Shown here: piece by piece, positions 1 to 43,900 of the stretch
Layout of the letters: the number at the start of each line of letters is the position of its first letter
Numbering within the stretch: the first letter of the stretch is position 1
NCBI GenBank assembly: GCA_963169105.1
Contig: OY720633.1
Location: forward strand, 146,403,200 to 146,467,199
Length of the DNA: 64,000 bases
Reading direction: 5' to 3'
DNA from: Ceriagrion tenellum
Lineage: Eukaryota > Arthropoda > Insecta > Odonata > Coenagrionidae
Notes under the pieces: generated by a model
Databases searched by the model: none
Seen by the model: the letters and a program-made list of their open reading frames with translations, nothing else
Told to the model about the DNA's origin: nothing
Position numbers and translations under genes: made by a program

Positions 1-997
1 TTCTATGTAACTTTGACCCTCACGAGAGAGAGAGAGAGAGCAGTTTTTGTACCAGTGCATATTATATTACCATCTTTATTAACAGCTCACTCCGCATGAC
101 ATTTTCTGCATGATTCGGCATTCTGCGTGGTTTAGTACCATGCAGGGCTACTTATAATCGCATTGATTATACTAACCAAGAGTTGTATCATCATTAGTAT
201 TGCATGGTAGCATCTTATTCTACTTCGCGCTCTCCTGGTGTTTTGTCTGACCGCGCACTTTTATCCGGACTGCTTTTGGCCTGGGGAAAGTGCGCGGTTA
301 TGATTTGAAATGGAATGAGTGCTTCATGCCTGGTGTGCCCCTCATCATAGTGGTGGCTTGAACGGTAATAAATAGATGTATATGGCCATTGACGAATTTA
401 TGAACTTACATGACTTTTGTGAACGTGAAAATGAAAAGGTCGTTGCTGCGATTGCGGTAAGACCGTACGGTTACCAGTGGAAGCAAGTCAATACACCAAC
501 AGATAAAAATATATATTTGTAGGTTGAAGTGAATTGCCATCCATTTTTTATAAATGACCGTAAATGGATTGCTAGCTTGATAAAGTATGTTTTCCTAGTA
601 AGGGAAAATAAATGCTTTTAGGTATGGTTTGGGGAAAATATGCTTCCTGGCATGGGAAGGGAAAAAATATGCTTTATGGGAGATGTCCTTGGCTTAATGA
701 TTAGTTATTGGTGTGTTGACTTTTTACAGAACTATTTATTAGAGACGAGACTGAGGTTAACAAGACGATACTCAAATTCAGAAAACGAGACTGACCCTAA
801 GTACCGTCTTGCGGAAACGTTAGCCTTGATGTGGATCCAATGTGCCACTCGACATCTGCGATAACGGAACGTTAGCGAAAGGAACGTTGATAAATAATAG
901 TAGGTACGTCTTCTCTTCTAAGTGGAATCTGTCTTCTGACAGGTTTCAACTGGATGCCCTCCATTGCATTCGGTCCTGAGCATCGTCTTTCATTTGC
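1..997. other. unannotated flank, no gene recognised
   Basis: AT-rich sequence with a short (GA)n run at 25-40. No coding exon, RNA gene or clear repeat structure was recognised; the open frame at 640-864 has no family features. Confidence 0.5.
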
Positions 998-1215
998 CTG
1001 TAACTTCAGCCATTTTGTATGTCATCGAGCATTCCCATTCTTCTTCTTCCCCTTCCTCGCTTTCCTTCAATTTTTTCTTCAATAATTCTTCTAAAAAGAC
1101 AATTTTGGCGTAAAATATGTCCCATCCAAGCTGTCTTCCTCTTTTTTATTTCCCTTAGCAGTTTTCTTTCTTTGTAGTACGATAGTAGGATACGTATACG
1201 TAGATCCATGGAGAA
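998..1215 (-). mobile_element. LINE 3' end fragment
   Basis: The minus strand encodes KRKTAWMGHILRQNCLF-RR and EGKRGRGRRRMGMLDD. This WMGHILR ... GKRGRGRRR pattern is the usual C-terminal tail of a large set of arthropod non-LTR retrotransposon ORF2 proteins, after the reverse transcriptase. Only the last about 67 codons remain. It is a relic unrelated to the DAW1 gene 6 kb away. Confidence 0.7.
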
Positions 1216-1899
1216 GGAGAAATAGTCACGAGTAAAGAAGGCTATTCAAACATGAATATATGAGGTGGTATGTGGTGTAATTTTAAACTCATGTACTTCC
1301 AACTCCCACATTTGAGAAAAAATTCGGCTTGGCCAACTCAAAATAGACAGAATACCGAAACCCATTCCAATTATTAAATATCCCAATAAATATAATTAAC
1401 GCCTCCTTAGGATGCATGAAACTATAGAGGAACAAAGAGTTGGTCGATGAATTTTAGTTGTGGAACAAGTTTTTTTTCCAAATTCACGAACTTGACTCTT
1501 AGCCAAAAAAAAGAAGACGTTCTACCTTTATTTTTATTCAGTATACTCTCCTAATCGAGACTACCTTCAACTAACAGAAAAGTCTCACTTGCTCTGAGAG
1601 GAGCATGAGATTGAAAGAGTACATACATACATACCCATCACGCCGTTCCCTTTCGGGGTAGGCACATTAAAAATGTTTCACTCATTAATACATAATTGCA
1701 CACCTAACTCTGCTTCAATAATTTCCTCCATACTGACCTATCCTTGCACACCTCTTTTGCCTCATTTCCCCCATTCACTGTTTCATACACGCCCTCCTGT
1801 TTTTAAGACCCCTAATATTCCTCCTCATAAGAATTTTCTCAATCACAACTTTCTCGGCCTACCTCTACCCCTCACACCATTCATTCTACTCTCATATAT

Positions 1900-3119
1900 C
1901 TATTTCGTTATTCTACTCTCATCCATTCTCTCAACATGGCCAAACCAACGAAGCACACTCCTTTCATACACGTCCATTACTGGAGCATTTAAACCACATT
2001 TATTCATGACCCACTCATTCCTTACCCTATCCATCCTACTTTTGCCGCATATACTCCTCAGATAACCCATACCCACAGCGTTTAGTCTACTCTTATGTTG
2101 TTTCATATGACATACCCATGTTTCACTACCATATAGCAAAGTAGGAAGAAGTACTCTTTTGTACACGGCAATTTTCGCTTCCTTAGACACGCACTCATTC
2201 CTTGATATGCTCCACATGCTACCTATCACTTTCCTTCCAGCATTCGCGTACAACTTACCTAAATACACAAAATCACCCACCTGTTCAACTACTTCACCAT
2301 TCGCCCTCATCATACAGTTATTCTCCCCATTCTCCTTATCAAAAACTACTACTTTAGTCTTGCACGCATTTACCTTCAATTCCATTCTCTCCGCTGATTC
2401 ACAAAACTTATCTAGGAGCTTGTGTAACCCCTGTTGACTGCCTGAGATCAAAACAGCCTCATCCGCATACAGAAGAACTCGCAACTTTACATTTCCAATC
2501 AAAACACCGTCCTTATCACCACATGCGTCTCTAACGCATTTATCCATAAATACATTAAACAGCCATGGAGACATTACGCATCCTAATTTTACACCCCGAT
2601 TATTATAAACCAATCACTCAGAGCTCCCATAACTCTTACACTTGCCTTACTATTGTCATACATCGCCATCATAACATTCAATAACTGCCCATTCACTCCA
2701 TAGTCTCTCAAAACCTTCCACAACTTCTTTCTATTTACTCTGTCATGTGCCTTCTCTAAATCGACAAACGCACAGTTCACTTTCTTTCGGACACTCATAC
2801 ATGTTTCTGTCACTTGCTGAAGTGCAAAAAGCTGGTCACTACATCCTCTCCCAGGCATAAACCCACACTGCACACCCCATATTCTTTCGGAAGTAATATT
2901 CCTCACTCTTTCGATTAATATTTTACTGAACACTTTTCCCAGGATACTCAATAAACTAATGGCCCGATAATTATTACATTCGGTCTTTCCTCCCTTCCCT
3001 TTGTACAACGGAACGATGATAGCATTCTTCCAATCCGCTGGAACAACAGATACCTGTAAGCATAAATAGCATAGTTCACGCAGCCTACATATTAGTAATT
3101 TACACCCAAACTTTAACAT
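1900..3119 (-). pseudogene. LINE reverse transcriptase, copy A, broken
   Basis: Two overlapping frames. The first (3119-2589) encodes PADWKNAIIVPLYKGKGGKT, NYRAISLLS and GFMPGRGCSDQLFAL: reverse transcriptase blocks 1-3. The second (2613-1900) continues with CVMSPWLFNVFMDKC and YADEAVLIS, where the catalytic YADD has become YADE, then the LRWFGHVERM tail. The frame breaks between LSDWF and NNRGVK. Compared with copy B about 15 codons are missing after the catalytic block. RTE-like by overall look, clade not certain; clearly inactive. Confidence 0.88.
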
Positions 3120-3250
3120 TTCACTGGATATCCATATTGGTTAAACACTTCTGTCCGCGGCCCCACATGCTCGCGGCGTATTTGAGTTGTGTTTTAACCA
3201 GAGCAAAGTAGCACCACTCTGTTACTGTTTCATCAGAGGATCTTTCTGTT

Positions 3251-3552
3251 GGGGATCGGGTTGGTGTGGTGGCTAAAGTACTCGCCTACCACTCGGGCGG
3301 CCTGGGGTCAAATCCCTGCAGAGGCCGATGTTTTTCAGAGGAGCCTGATTCCTACTTGAGTGTCTTGTGGAGGGCACTTCAAGCAGAGTACTCCGTCTGT
3401 CCGATGAGACGTTGAGCCGTGGTCCCCTTGGCGCCTTTCGTTAAGAGTAGGCTACTGTTGACGCCGGGTTTCTATCCACCATTCTTCCCTTACCTATCCC
3501 CTATGGCGCAAATGACCATAGCCGTCGGTCGCCTCCCCAAATATACAATCCA
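3251..3552 (+). repeat. tRNA-derived SINE, copy A
   Basis: 302 bp flanked by near-identical 11-bp direct repeats (ATCTTTCTGTT at 3240-3250 and ATCTTCCTGTT at 3553-3563). The head carries RNA polymerase III box A (TGGCTAAAGT) and box B (GGGTCAAATCC) as in a tRNA, followed by an unrelated body ending in CAATCCAA. It interrupts a CR1-like LINE in opposite orientation. The same SINE at the same site occurs in copy B. Confidence 0.8.
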
Positions 3553-4110
3553 ATCTTCCTGTTATACGCGTGACAAATCTAAGTTTAATGCAGTTTATTA
3601 CAAATATATTTGCAAGTCGGAAGTTATGATAATTTCAAGATATTTGACTCTACCTGAAGACTTTGTTTACTGCACCCACAGTGTAGATATGACATTTTTG
3701 TGACGTCTTTCGCAAGAAGTGTACTGTGGTGCATTTACTGAGATTCATTTCCAGAGATTTAGTTCCCACTCCTGACACCACGAATGAACGTTGTTAAGAT
3801 CCCAGTACCTAGGGACTGAGCTTTGCTCGGTAGATAATATGTATCATTTTCTTTTGAATAATATGGACATCCATATTATGTAATATAGTTGTTTATGTTT
3901 TTCATCATAAATTTACAAAATCTCATTAATATCGCTGACATAGGTTTGCTCAAAAACAAAACATAACAACGATTATTTAATTGTGAATGTTTGCTAATAT
4001 AATGGTCGCGTCCATTCAGAGGTCTTCCACGGATCATCTGAAGATGCAAAATAAACGAATAAATATATAAATGCGGAGCCAAACAAATGTAATCGATGTC
4101 TCTGTCTATT

Positions 4111-7100
4111 ACCTCTGTGTTGGTTTCAGGGTTCTTTCCTGTTGCCCTGATACCCTTTAGCCGCTGAGGTATTTTTTATGTAGCCCATAGTTCCTTCCGG
4201 CATAAACGGTTTTTCATGTAATGATGACTAAACATAAACTTTGACTACCTAGACATGTTAAATAGAGCAACGCCGCAAGGTTCTTGTATGCGAGGTTTCT
4301 GGATCTTCCGATACTTGGTTAATTCACTTTGTGCAGACTCAAGACTTATGCTTCACATTTGAACAGTTTTATATGTTACATGATGTCTATGTATCTCCAG
4401 TGCCCTTGCCAGGCTGTCATTTGAAGTGTTTGCATACTGTTTTCATGTTGATCAAAGGGAAAAATAACCAGTAAAGCACTTAAATGCTCATCAACATCTG
4501 TATAAAACTCTCCAAGCCAACTCATAGGTGTGTGGCAGTGAGCCGGATTTCAGGTAGTGAGGTTTTAAAGAGAACATGAAAATATCGTAGAATAGAGAGT
4601 AACAAGCTAAATATTCAACAGCCAAAACCTCCAATGACCTGTTCAGATAGTTCTTCCTTCTTTTCCGTCATTACTATCTTCCTTTTTCCCTGTAGCATAC
4701 GACGCTTTTGCATTAGATATTCATTTTATGATATCATTCATTTATTTTATCACTCCCAGGCGCTCACGCCGAGAGACGTGCACAAAAAGCTTAAAACAGC
4801 CGCCTATCCAGAGTAAAACGTGATATCGTTCGAGAAAACCGTTACCGTAGGAACCTGAAAATTGGAGATTTCGGTAATAGCGGTCTTTATACTTTTCATC
4901 ATAGGAATGTAGAATCGAGTCGCACATACGCTCCTGTTGCCAATGATGAATAGTGATGAAATTGTACCAGGTAATAGATATCTGAAGTTAATTAACATTT
5001 TTTGGGGCTTTACAATTTATTTCTAGAAGAAGCCCAGTCACTGCTTTACTAGTGAGGAACGCATTTGCCTAATGCTTTCAGTCGAATCAAGGAAAAGCAC
5101 CTTGGAAATTTTTATTTTCATGAAGTAAATTATAATACCAAATAACACGTTCTTAACCTACAATCTATATTATAGTTGTGCTGTCATGACCATCTGCAAA
5201 GAAACGATAAATAAATGAGCATACATGCTCGTAGAGATAAGAAATGATTGCCTCGACTTCCATTATCTCCTCTACATTGCCCGATAAGCGTACCCACTGC
5301 GGGATTTTTTTCCATTCCCAGAGTAAATACGGCAGCAGCATCATTCTTTGATATTTACCGCCGCGCCGGTCCACACTGGCGATGCTTAGTATCCTGAGTT
5401 TCCTGACTCTCCGTCAACGTCGCCCGTCAGTGTGCAGCCAACTATCGCTTTGAGTGGACAGAGCCTTCTTAGCACCTTAATTACCTGTATAGCGTCCACT
5501 CAGCAAACGCTACGACCCGATTTCCATCATACTGCTTAGTCGGCCTGATTTCATAGGTGCATCCTCGTGGAAAAAAAGTTCTCTGAGGATAAGTTCATCA
5601 ATGAAAAAAGCATTGCCTAATAGGAGAAAAAGCGTAAAGGTTTGATAATTTTAGGTTAAGTGTTTCATGAGGTGAGTCCAAAATCTAGGCTTCTAGGAAA
5701 GAGGATGAGATTTTTATGAGTAAGTTGAATTTATACGTTTGACGGAAAGATAAAACAAAGAAATTAATGGGCGTTGTGGCAAAGTTAAGAAGTTGTCTAA
5801 GGAAATCCTAAACAGGTAGAGATGAAGGATGGATTCGGAAGGCATAGGGAAAAAACGCTGATTTTTAGCATGTGAGACTAACGAAATAAATGCGATTTCG
5901 TCCATTACGGAAAAAGATATGCGATTATGCCACAGAAAGTCAACTTCCACCAATTTAGGATGCGTAGACAACTTGAATCTTAAGCGTTCCATTATCATGC
6001 AACGGCTTTCTATTCAACACTACACTGGTCTTAACGCTCCCGTCATATTTTCATCACCGAGACTGATTTTCATGTCACTTATCAGTATTAATTGGGTGTA
6101 ATCAGAGAGCATTTGTTCTGGAGGTGGTGGTAAGCCTACATTACACTTCAGTAGACACAGTCCCGGCATGTTGTAAATTGTATAGGGACGAGTGAATTCT
6201 TAGTTATTTATTGCATCAACTTGGAAATAGATTTTAGGAGACGCTAAATGCCCTTTAAGAGTAAAATATTTTAGATTTCTGTTGACACATTTCCTCAGCT
6301 TGTAGCCAGTCAACTCAGAACAGTGTCGACCTCCTTATGTTCATACCTGAAGAGCCAATCGCAGGTTGACTGAGCATACGTTATATCTACAACGTAGATT
6401 ACGCATACACATAAGTATCTTAGTTGGACGAACTTTGTGTCGTATAATCGACTCGTAGCCGTCACCAAATACTATGGAACGCGTCAAAAGCTCAGTATGG
6501 GGAAACGTTACGCCTTGTTCTGGAGGTTAGTTATTTCTCCCAGACGTGGAACTCGAAACGGAGCCACGGCATGTCCAGATTTAGCTTAGAGATTATGATG
6601 ACAAATGATTTTTGACACATTTATTTCGGCAAAATTTTCCCGGTAATTATTGAATGTTTTTATATTCAAAAGAAATCCACATTCATAATTTGTTAAATCT
6701 ATAACCAAGCGTTCAAATTGAAAATAAGTTATTTGTGAATACTAAAAATCTCTAATAATAGAAGATGACAGGATGGTGGAGTAGTGGTTGAAGGAAGAAC
6801 TTTTGCCGCAAGAGGAAGAGAGAAACAAGGGATCGGTATCATAAATGGCATTGCTGGATGTAGGAAGTTTACGACATGATCTAGCATAATATTAAGATAA
6901 ACACATTTTAATAACGATAAGTTTATGGGATACTTTGCATTCATCACATTTATTTCAACAGTAGAATATATCATTTTATACGCTGAGACTCAAATACATT
7001 AGCTTTGCGTTTTGTACTTGCTGTCCAATTCTGCATACAGTTTTGACAATCACATCTATAGTCAAACCATTTCAAATCATTTTGAAATCGCAGTATCAAG

Positions 7101-7111
7101 TTCAATATCTT
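4111..7111. other. DAW1 downstream region, nothing recognised
   Basis: Three kb of AT-rich DNA between the composite block and the DAW1 stop codon. Small open frames have no recognisable family features or matching splice context. The last about 160 bp should hold the DAW1 3' UTR. Confidence 0.5.
6949..6954 (-). terminator. candidate DAW1 polyadenylation signal
   Basis: AATAAA on the minus strand, about 160 nt downstream of the DAW1 stop codon. It is the nearest upstream-type signal I noticed in the 3' flank. The hexamer is common by chance in AT-rich DNA, so this is only a candidate. Confidence 0.3.
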
Positions 7112-39752
<32,641 letters not shown>

Positions 39753-39976
39753 TTTTACCGCCACCGTATGTATTTGGATGAAATTAAGCTGGGTTCAGTT
39801 TTCAGTTTAGCAACTGAAAAATAATAATTCCAGAACATCTCATTCGTTATTTTCGTGGCTGCCTGTTGGATTGCCTAATTATTCCGGAAGTCGGATTCGC
39901 AGCTGAGGCGGCTGATGGTGTTACACGCATCCAAAAGGAAATCGTGCTTTCAACCCTTTATTTATTAAGGTTTTAG

Positions 39977-39989
39977 GTTGCTGGGCGAC
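39977..39989. promoter_or_regulatory. second candidate RFX X-box
   Basis: GTTGCTGGGCGAC fits the X-box pattern of two RFX half sites (GYTRYC, one spacer base, RGYRAC) and is followed by AGCAAC, giving an overlapping inverted GTTGCT/AGCAAC pair. It lies about 225 bp upstream of the DAW1 start codon. Weaker than the 40109 site. Confidence 0.4.
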
Positions 39990-40108
39990 AGCAACAGGAT
40001 GGGTGTAGTCAGAGTAGCGTAGTGACCAACGTGACCAACTTCGAATGCAACGGGCAGCAACCCGGGGCTACGGGTACTAGGGTAACGGCGCTGCTTTGAA
40101 GACGCACG

Positions 40109-40122
40109 GGTGCCATGGGAAC
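40109..40122. promoter_or_regulatory. RFX X-box in DAW1/Rab6 divergent promoter
   Basis: GGTGCCATGGGAAC matches the X-box consensus GTTGCCATGGNAAC at all but one position. RFX factors drive ciliary genes through this palindromic site, normally within a few hundred bp of the start. Here it sits about 360 bp upstream of the DAW1 start codon and about 740 bp upstream of the Rab6 start. DAW1 is the obvious target; Rab6 is a general Golgi gene. Confidence 0.6.
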
Positions 40123-40862
40123 GAGGGAAACCATGACCCTTTACGGAGGGCGGGAATGTTTTGGAATTGACCTTATTACAAGCCGTATCAAACAGCCATT
40201 TTTCAAGATGTATCTATACCCAACACTACTTACTGCTGTATTAAGAATATGGTAGGGTAATGGAATTACTGTTGCCGAAAGTCGGGTATGGAGAATAGAC
40301 GCGCGAGTTTTGAAGCGGAATAAGTTCATTAACTAACATACGAAGTGGCGATGTGGATGTAGTTTTGCTGTAGAATTTGAAATTTTTCGATGATATTTTA
40401 TCAGATTACCGGTGAAAATAGAAGAGAAATATATTTCTATTGCATCTTAGATATTCGAGGGAAATTTTTTAGGTTAGGATCGTTTTTCAGATGCACGAAA
40501 AAATATTAAGAAGTAAGAATCGTTTTTCTTTCAGCTTGATATTTTGTGGCTCTAAAAATTTTTTCAAGACACATTTCGAATCCTGCCCTGAAAATTGGGG
40601 TGGATTATTTCCCTGGGAATTGAAGTTATCTAATTCAGAACCTGCCTCAGTGAGGCGGCCAATGGCGGAACTAGATCGAACTAGATTCAATCATGGATTC
40701 AATGACGTCACCATTGTGTAGGAGTGAAGAGGTCCTGTAACGTGGCGGACCGTCGTCTTCGGGGCTGGGCTCAGCGGATGTCACTGTGTAAACTATAGGT
40801 GTATACTTGTTTTAAGTGTGAGCTGTTCCTGCCCGTGGAAACAGGGTTATTTTGTGGTTAAG

Positions 40863-40932
40863 ATGTCGTCATCTGGAGATTTTGGCAATCCTCTGCGAAA
40901 ATTTAAGCTGGTTTTCTTAGGGGAGCAAAGTG
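40863..40932 (+). CDS. Rab6: Rab6 exon 1
   Basis: Start codon in GGTTAAGATGTCG. Encodes MSSSGDFGNPLRKFKLVFLG followed by EQS and one base of V24, so the P-loop is split by intron 1. Donor GTGAGTGA. The N-terminus agrees with insect and vertebrate Rab6, which fixes the start. Confidence 0.96.
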
Positions 40933-43900
40933 GTGAGTGACTAAATGTTGAAGCATCTGTCAAATTTGAGATATTTTAAGGATCGTATGTAATACAGCAT
41001 CCTGGGTCGTGATCTGATAATTTTAAGACGGCGAATATCCATCTTTTTGAAGTGTAGACATTCTCGGCTGAAATATCAATATGGCTTTTGATGGTGGACT
41101 AAACCTTTATTATTCACCGCAGGTGATACCAACGTAATCTTTTGAGGTTAACAAATTTCGTCGAAAGCTTACGATATCCTAGGTCTCATCATGTCATTTA
41201 AAATGATTTAGCGTTATTATTTATTACTGGAACGGTTTTAAAATGTGGTACTGTGTTTTGGTGTAGATAATTGTATTCTGTGATGTGTGCTTACCTCAGC
41301 TGGTGAACGGGAGATGAAGCTAGACTTATTGTGGTATTATTAAGGAGTTTAAGCGTTTTTGTTTTAGGATTTTAGTATATATGGTATTAATTTTGTTTAA
41401 TTGACTTCTGTACGCCGCATATTAGTAGTGATTTTATTCCGCTGTGTTGACCTGAAAACGCCCAATGTTCAGTATTTGTGAAAATAGGTTTGAAGTCCTC
41501 TGCAATTTTGTAGGCGAATAGTAGAATTTATTACTTTCAAATGTGTGATAACGACATTTTGATTGTACTAACGGCGTTGAATATTTCATTGCCTACTTTC
41601 CGTATCATACTGTAATACGTGTCTCGGTGATGGAATGAAGTGAATAAGGGGGGTAAGTCGGTCGGAATACGATATGATGTGGAACCACAACTCGAAAACC
41701 ATTACATTTGAATTTATGGTGGAATCTTTTCTTAAGCATATTTAAATAATTACCCGTTATCATTCCTTTGTTGGAAATTATTTGTACATAACCGTCCAAG
41801 AATGCGAAATTCTGTCGTATCACATTGTACTTAAATTTTTGTGCATGAGGCAGTGTCGTCGAAAGCGTGAAACCCTAAATTGATCGTCGTTAGTGCTGTG
41901 GATGACATGGTATACCATTGTATTCATGGATAATTTGCTAACAATTCCCAGACTTTCGGTCATCGTATTATTTTTACAGGATGTGATGGCACTTCTTCTG
42001 TGACAGTTTAGTGTTGAAGAGTTAATTATATATTCTCTCTTTTACTCGAAAATCTTAATGAAACGCTAGGATCAGCGCCTGTGGCTCAGAGGGGTCCACT
42101 AACTCCTACTTTACTTACTTTAACTTTAGTGGTCGATTGTATGTCCTCCAACATTTCAGATAAATTATTCAACATTTCAAATAAATTGATAAAGCTTAAT
42201 TAATGATTAAATCTATGCTGGTTTTTTAGGGGACCTAAGTGGTCAGTGACTAAGTCGAAAATATGTCAAATTGCAGATATTTTGATATTCGGATGTAATA
42301 TAGCATTCTGGGTTGTAATCTGATAATAATCAGCTCGTTTTCCATTACCAGAGCTCACTCAGTGGTAGCAACAACCTTGCATATGGATGACCTCAAATTT
42401 TGGCAAAGCCAACCTGAACTCATAGATCAGTGAAAGTTGGTGTTGTTGAATGAGGACGGTGTACTCGAAGGAACATTTAAAGCTTTGGAAAACTAAGCCA
42501 AACACGTTTTACTCAAATTTAGTTCCACTATGGAGAGGTTTTCCCTCCTTCCATGGCATGCTTGCAGCCTAGGTCAGTTAACCTCCTGTGTATGGTATGG
42601 TTACCATTGGAGGGGAAAGACTGGGACAAGTGACAAGATATAAGTATATTGGGATGGAAATTACTCAGGGCTGGAAATGTGACTGAGGAGATTAAAGGTA
42701 GAAATGCAATGGCCAGAGACGCTTTTATCAAAAAGAAAAAGTTGTGTAGCAATGGATATTGGGCTTAGGAAAAGGTTGGCAAAGTGTTATGTTCGGAGCA
42801 TCTTACTGCATGGTTGTGAGACATGGACAGCTTTGAAAAAGGATATAATATATAATAATGATTGAGGATTGAGGCATTGGAGATGTGGATATGGAGAAGA
42901 ATGTTGAATATTAATTGGGCAGAGTGAGAAATGAAGAGGTATTGACCTGAGTGGGGGAAAATAGAGGACTGATAAAGACAATTAAAACAAGAAAGCTAAA
43001 CTGGCTGGGACATATGAGGACCCCAGAAGTCAAGGGGTCTAAGTAACAAAATCGTTGTTTTGAGAAAACTTAAGTCAAAGTTGAAAATGTTTGGTACAAC
43101 CCACTAAATAGTTAAGAGGCATTACCCTAGATAGCATCACCTGTCAAGAAAATCACTTGGATCCCTTTACCACCTAAAAGATTTATATTTTCACGTCCCA
43201 TTTCTGTACATAACTTGTTTTTTTTAATGTCACTTAGACCCCTTGACTTCTGGGGTCCACATATATTATGAAGAGATTGTTTGATGAAGGATGTATTAAA
43301 AGGGATGGTGGAAGGAAAGGGTAAACATGGAAGAATGAGAAAGAAAATGACAGATAATTTAGAAGAGAAGACAGGCTACATGGAAATGAAGAGTAAGGCA
43401 CAAGACAGACTTATCGGAAGGAGAGGCTGCTGAGGACCTGCTAAACAGCAGTCCACCAATAATGATGATGTATGGTATAAGTGAACTGAAATTCCATATT
43501 ATAGGGTTAGCGCAGCAAGGATGATTTTTGTGTTCAGTGCTAATGCGAATGGCCTCCTGAAAGTTTCAAATAATGGGTTTATATTTTCAATCAATTTAAA
43601 ATAATGACTAGATTGCTCAATTAACAATGTTCAGAATGATCTATTCAATGGACAGCTGGTATTGAACTTTTGGAACTCCTTTAGTATAATATGGTGAGGT
43701 TTATGACTCATTGGCTGGGCCTAATGTTTGGAGCAACTCTATCAAGTGAAGCTTGATTAGAATGGTGTTTCCCCTTTTTTTGCACCGTTTAACCCTTTAT
43801 TATGGTTATAATATGTGCATCTTTACTAAAAATCATTCTGAAGTAATATTCTCATTGTTTCAGTTGGCAAGACATCTCTAATCACTAGATTTATGTATGA

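Larger units (their letters stand above)
1620..4110 (-). mobile_element. composite retroelement block, copy A
   Basis: About 2.5 kb that is nearly identical, in inverted orientation, to 14003-16540. Read on the minus strand it contains a CR1-like LINE fragment (about 4110-3125) interrupted by a SINE (3251-3552), joined directly to the reverse transcriptase half of a second LINE (3119-1900), its 3' UTR and a short TACA-repeat tail at 1620-1636. Both copies share the SINE, the LINE-LINE junction and a reading-frame break. It lies 3 kb past the DAW1 3' end. Confidence 0.85.
39753..40862. promoter_or_regulatory. divergent DAW1/Rab6 promoter and 5' UTR region
   Basis: The 1110 bp between two head-to-head start codons. 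It contains two GC/CpG-richer patches: about 39970-40140 with both X-box candidates nearest DAW1, and about 40710-40790 (GTAACGTGGCGGACCG and neighbours) just upstream of the Rab6 start, probably its promoter or 5' UTR. No coding exon was recognised between them. Transcription start sites cannot be placed from sequence alone. Confidence 0.65.

Noticed and set aside
3254..3330. Possible tRNA gene (A and B boxes); also at 14795-14872 and 48205-48280
   Set aside because: The boxes belong to SINE heads: target duplications flank the first two, and no proper cloverleaf was seen.
3419..3703. Open frame MVPLAPFVKSRLL..., also present at 14483-14704
   Set aside because: It is the chance translation of the SINE body in both composite blocks; non-coding.
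42060..42110. Weak tRNA-like box in GCGCCTGTGGCTCAGAGG
   Set aside because: Only an A-box-like word; no B box at the right distance.
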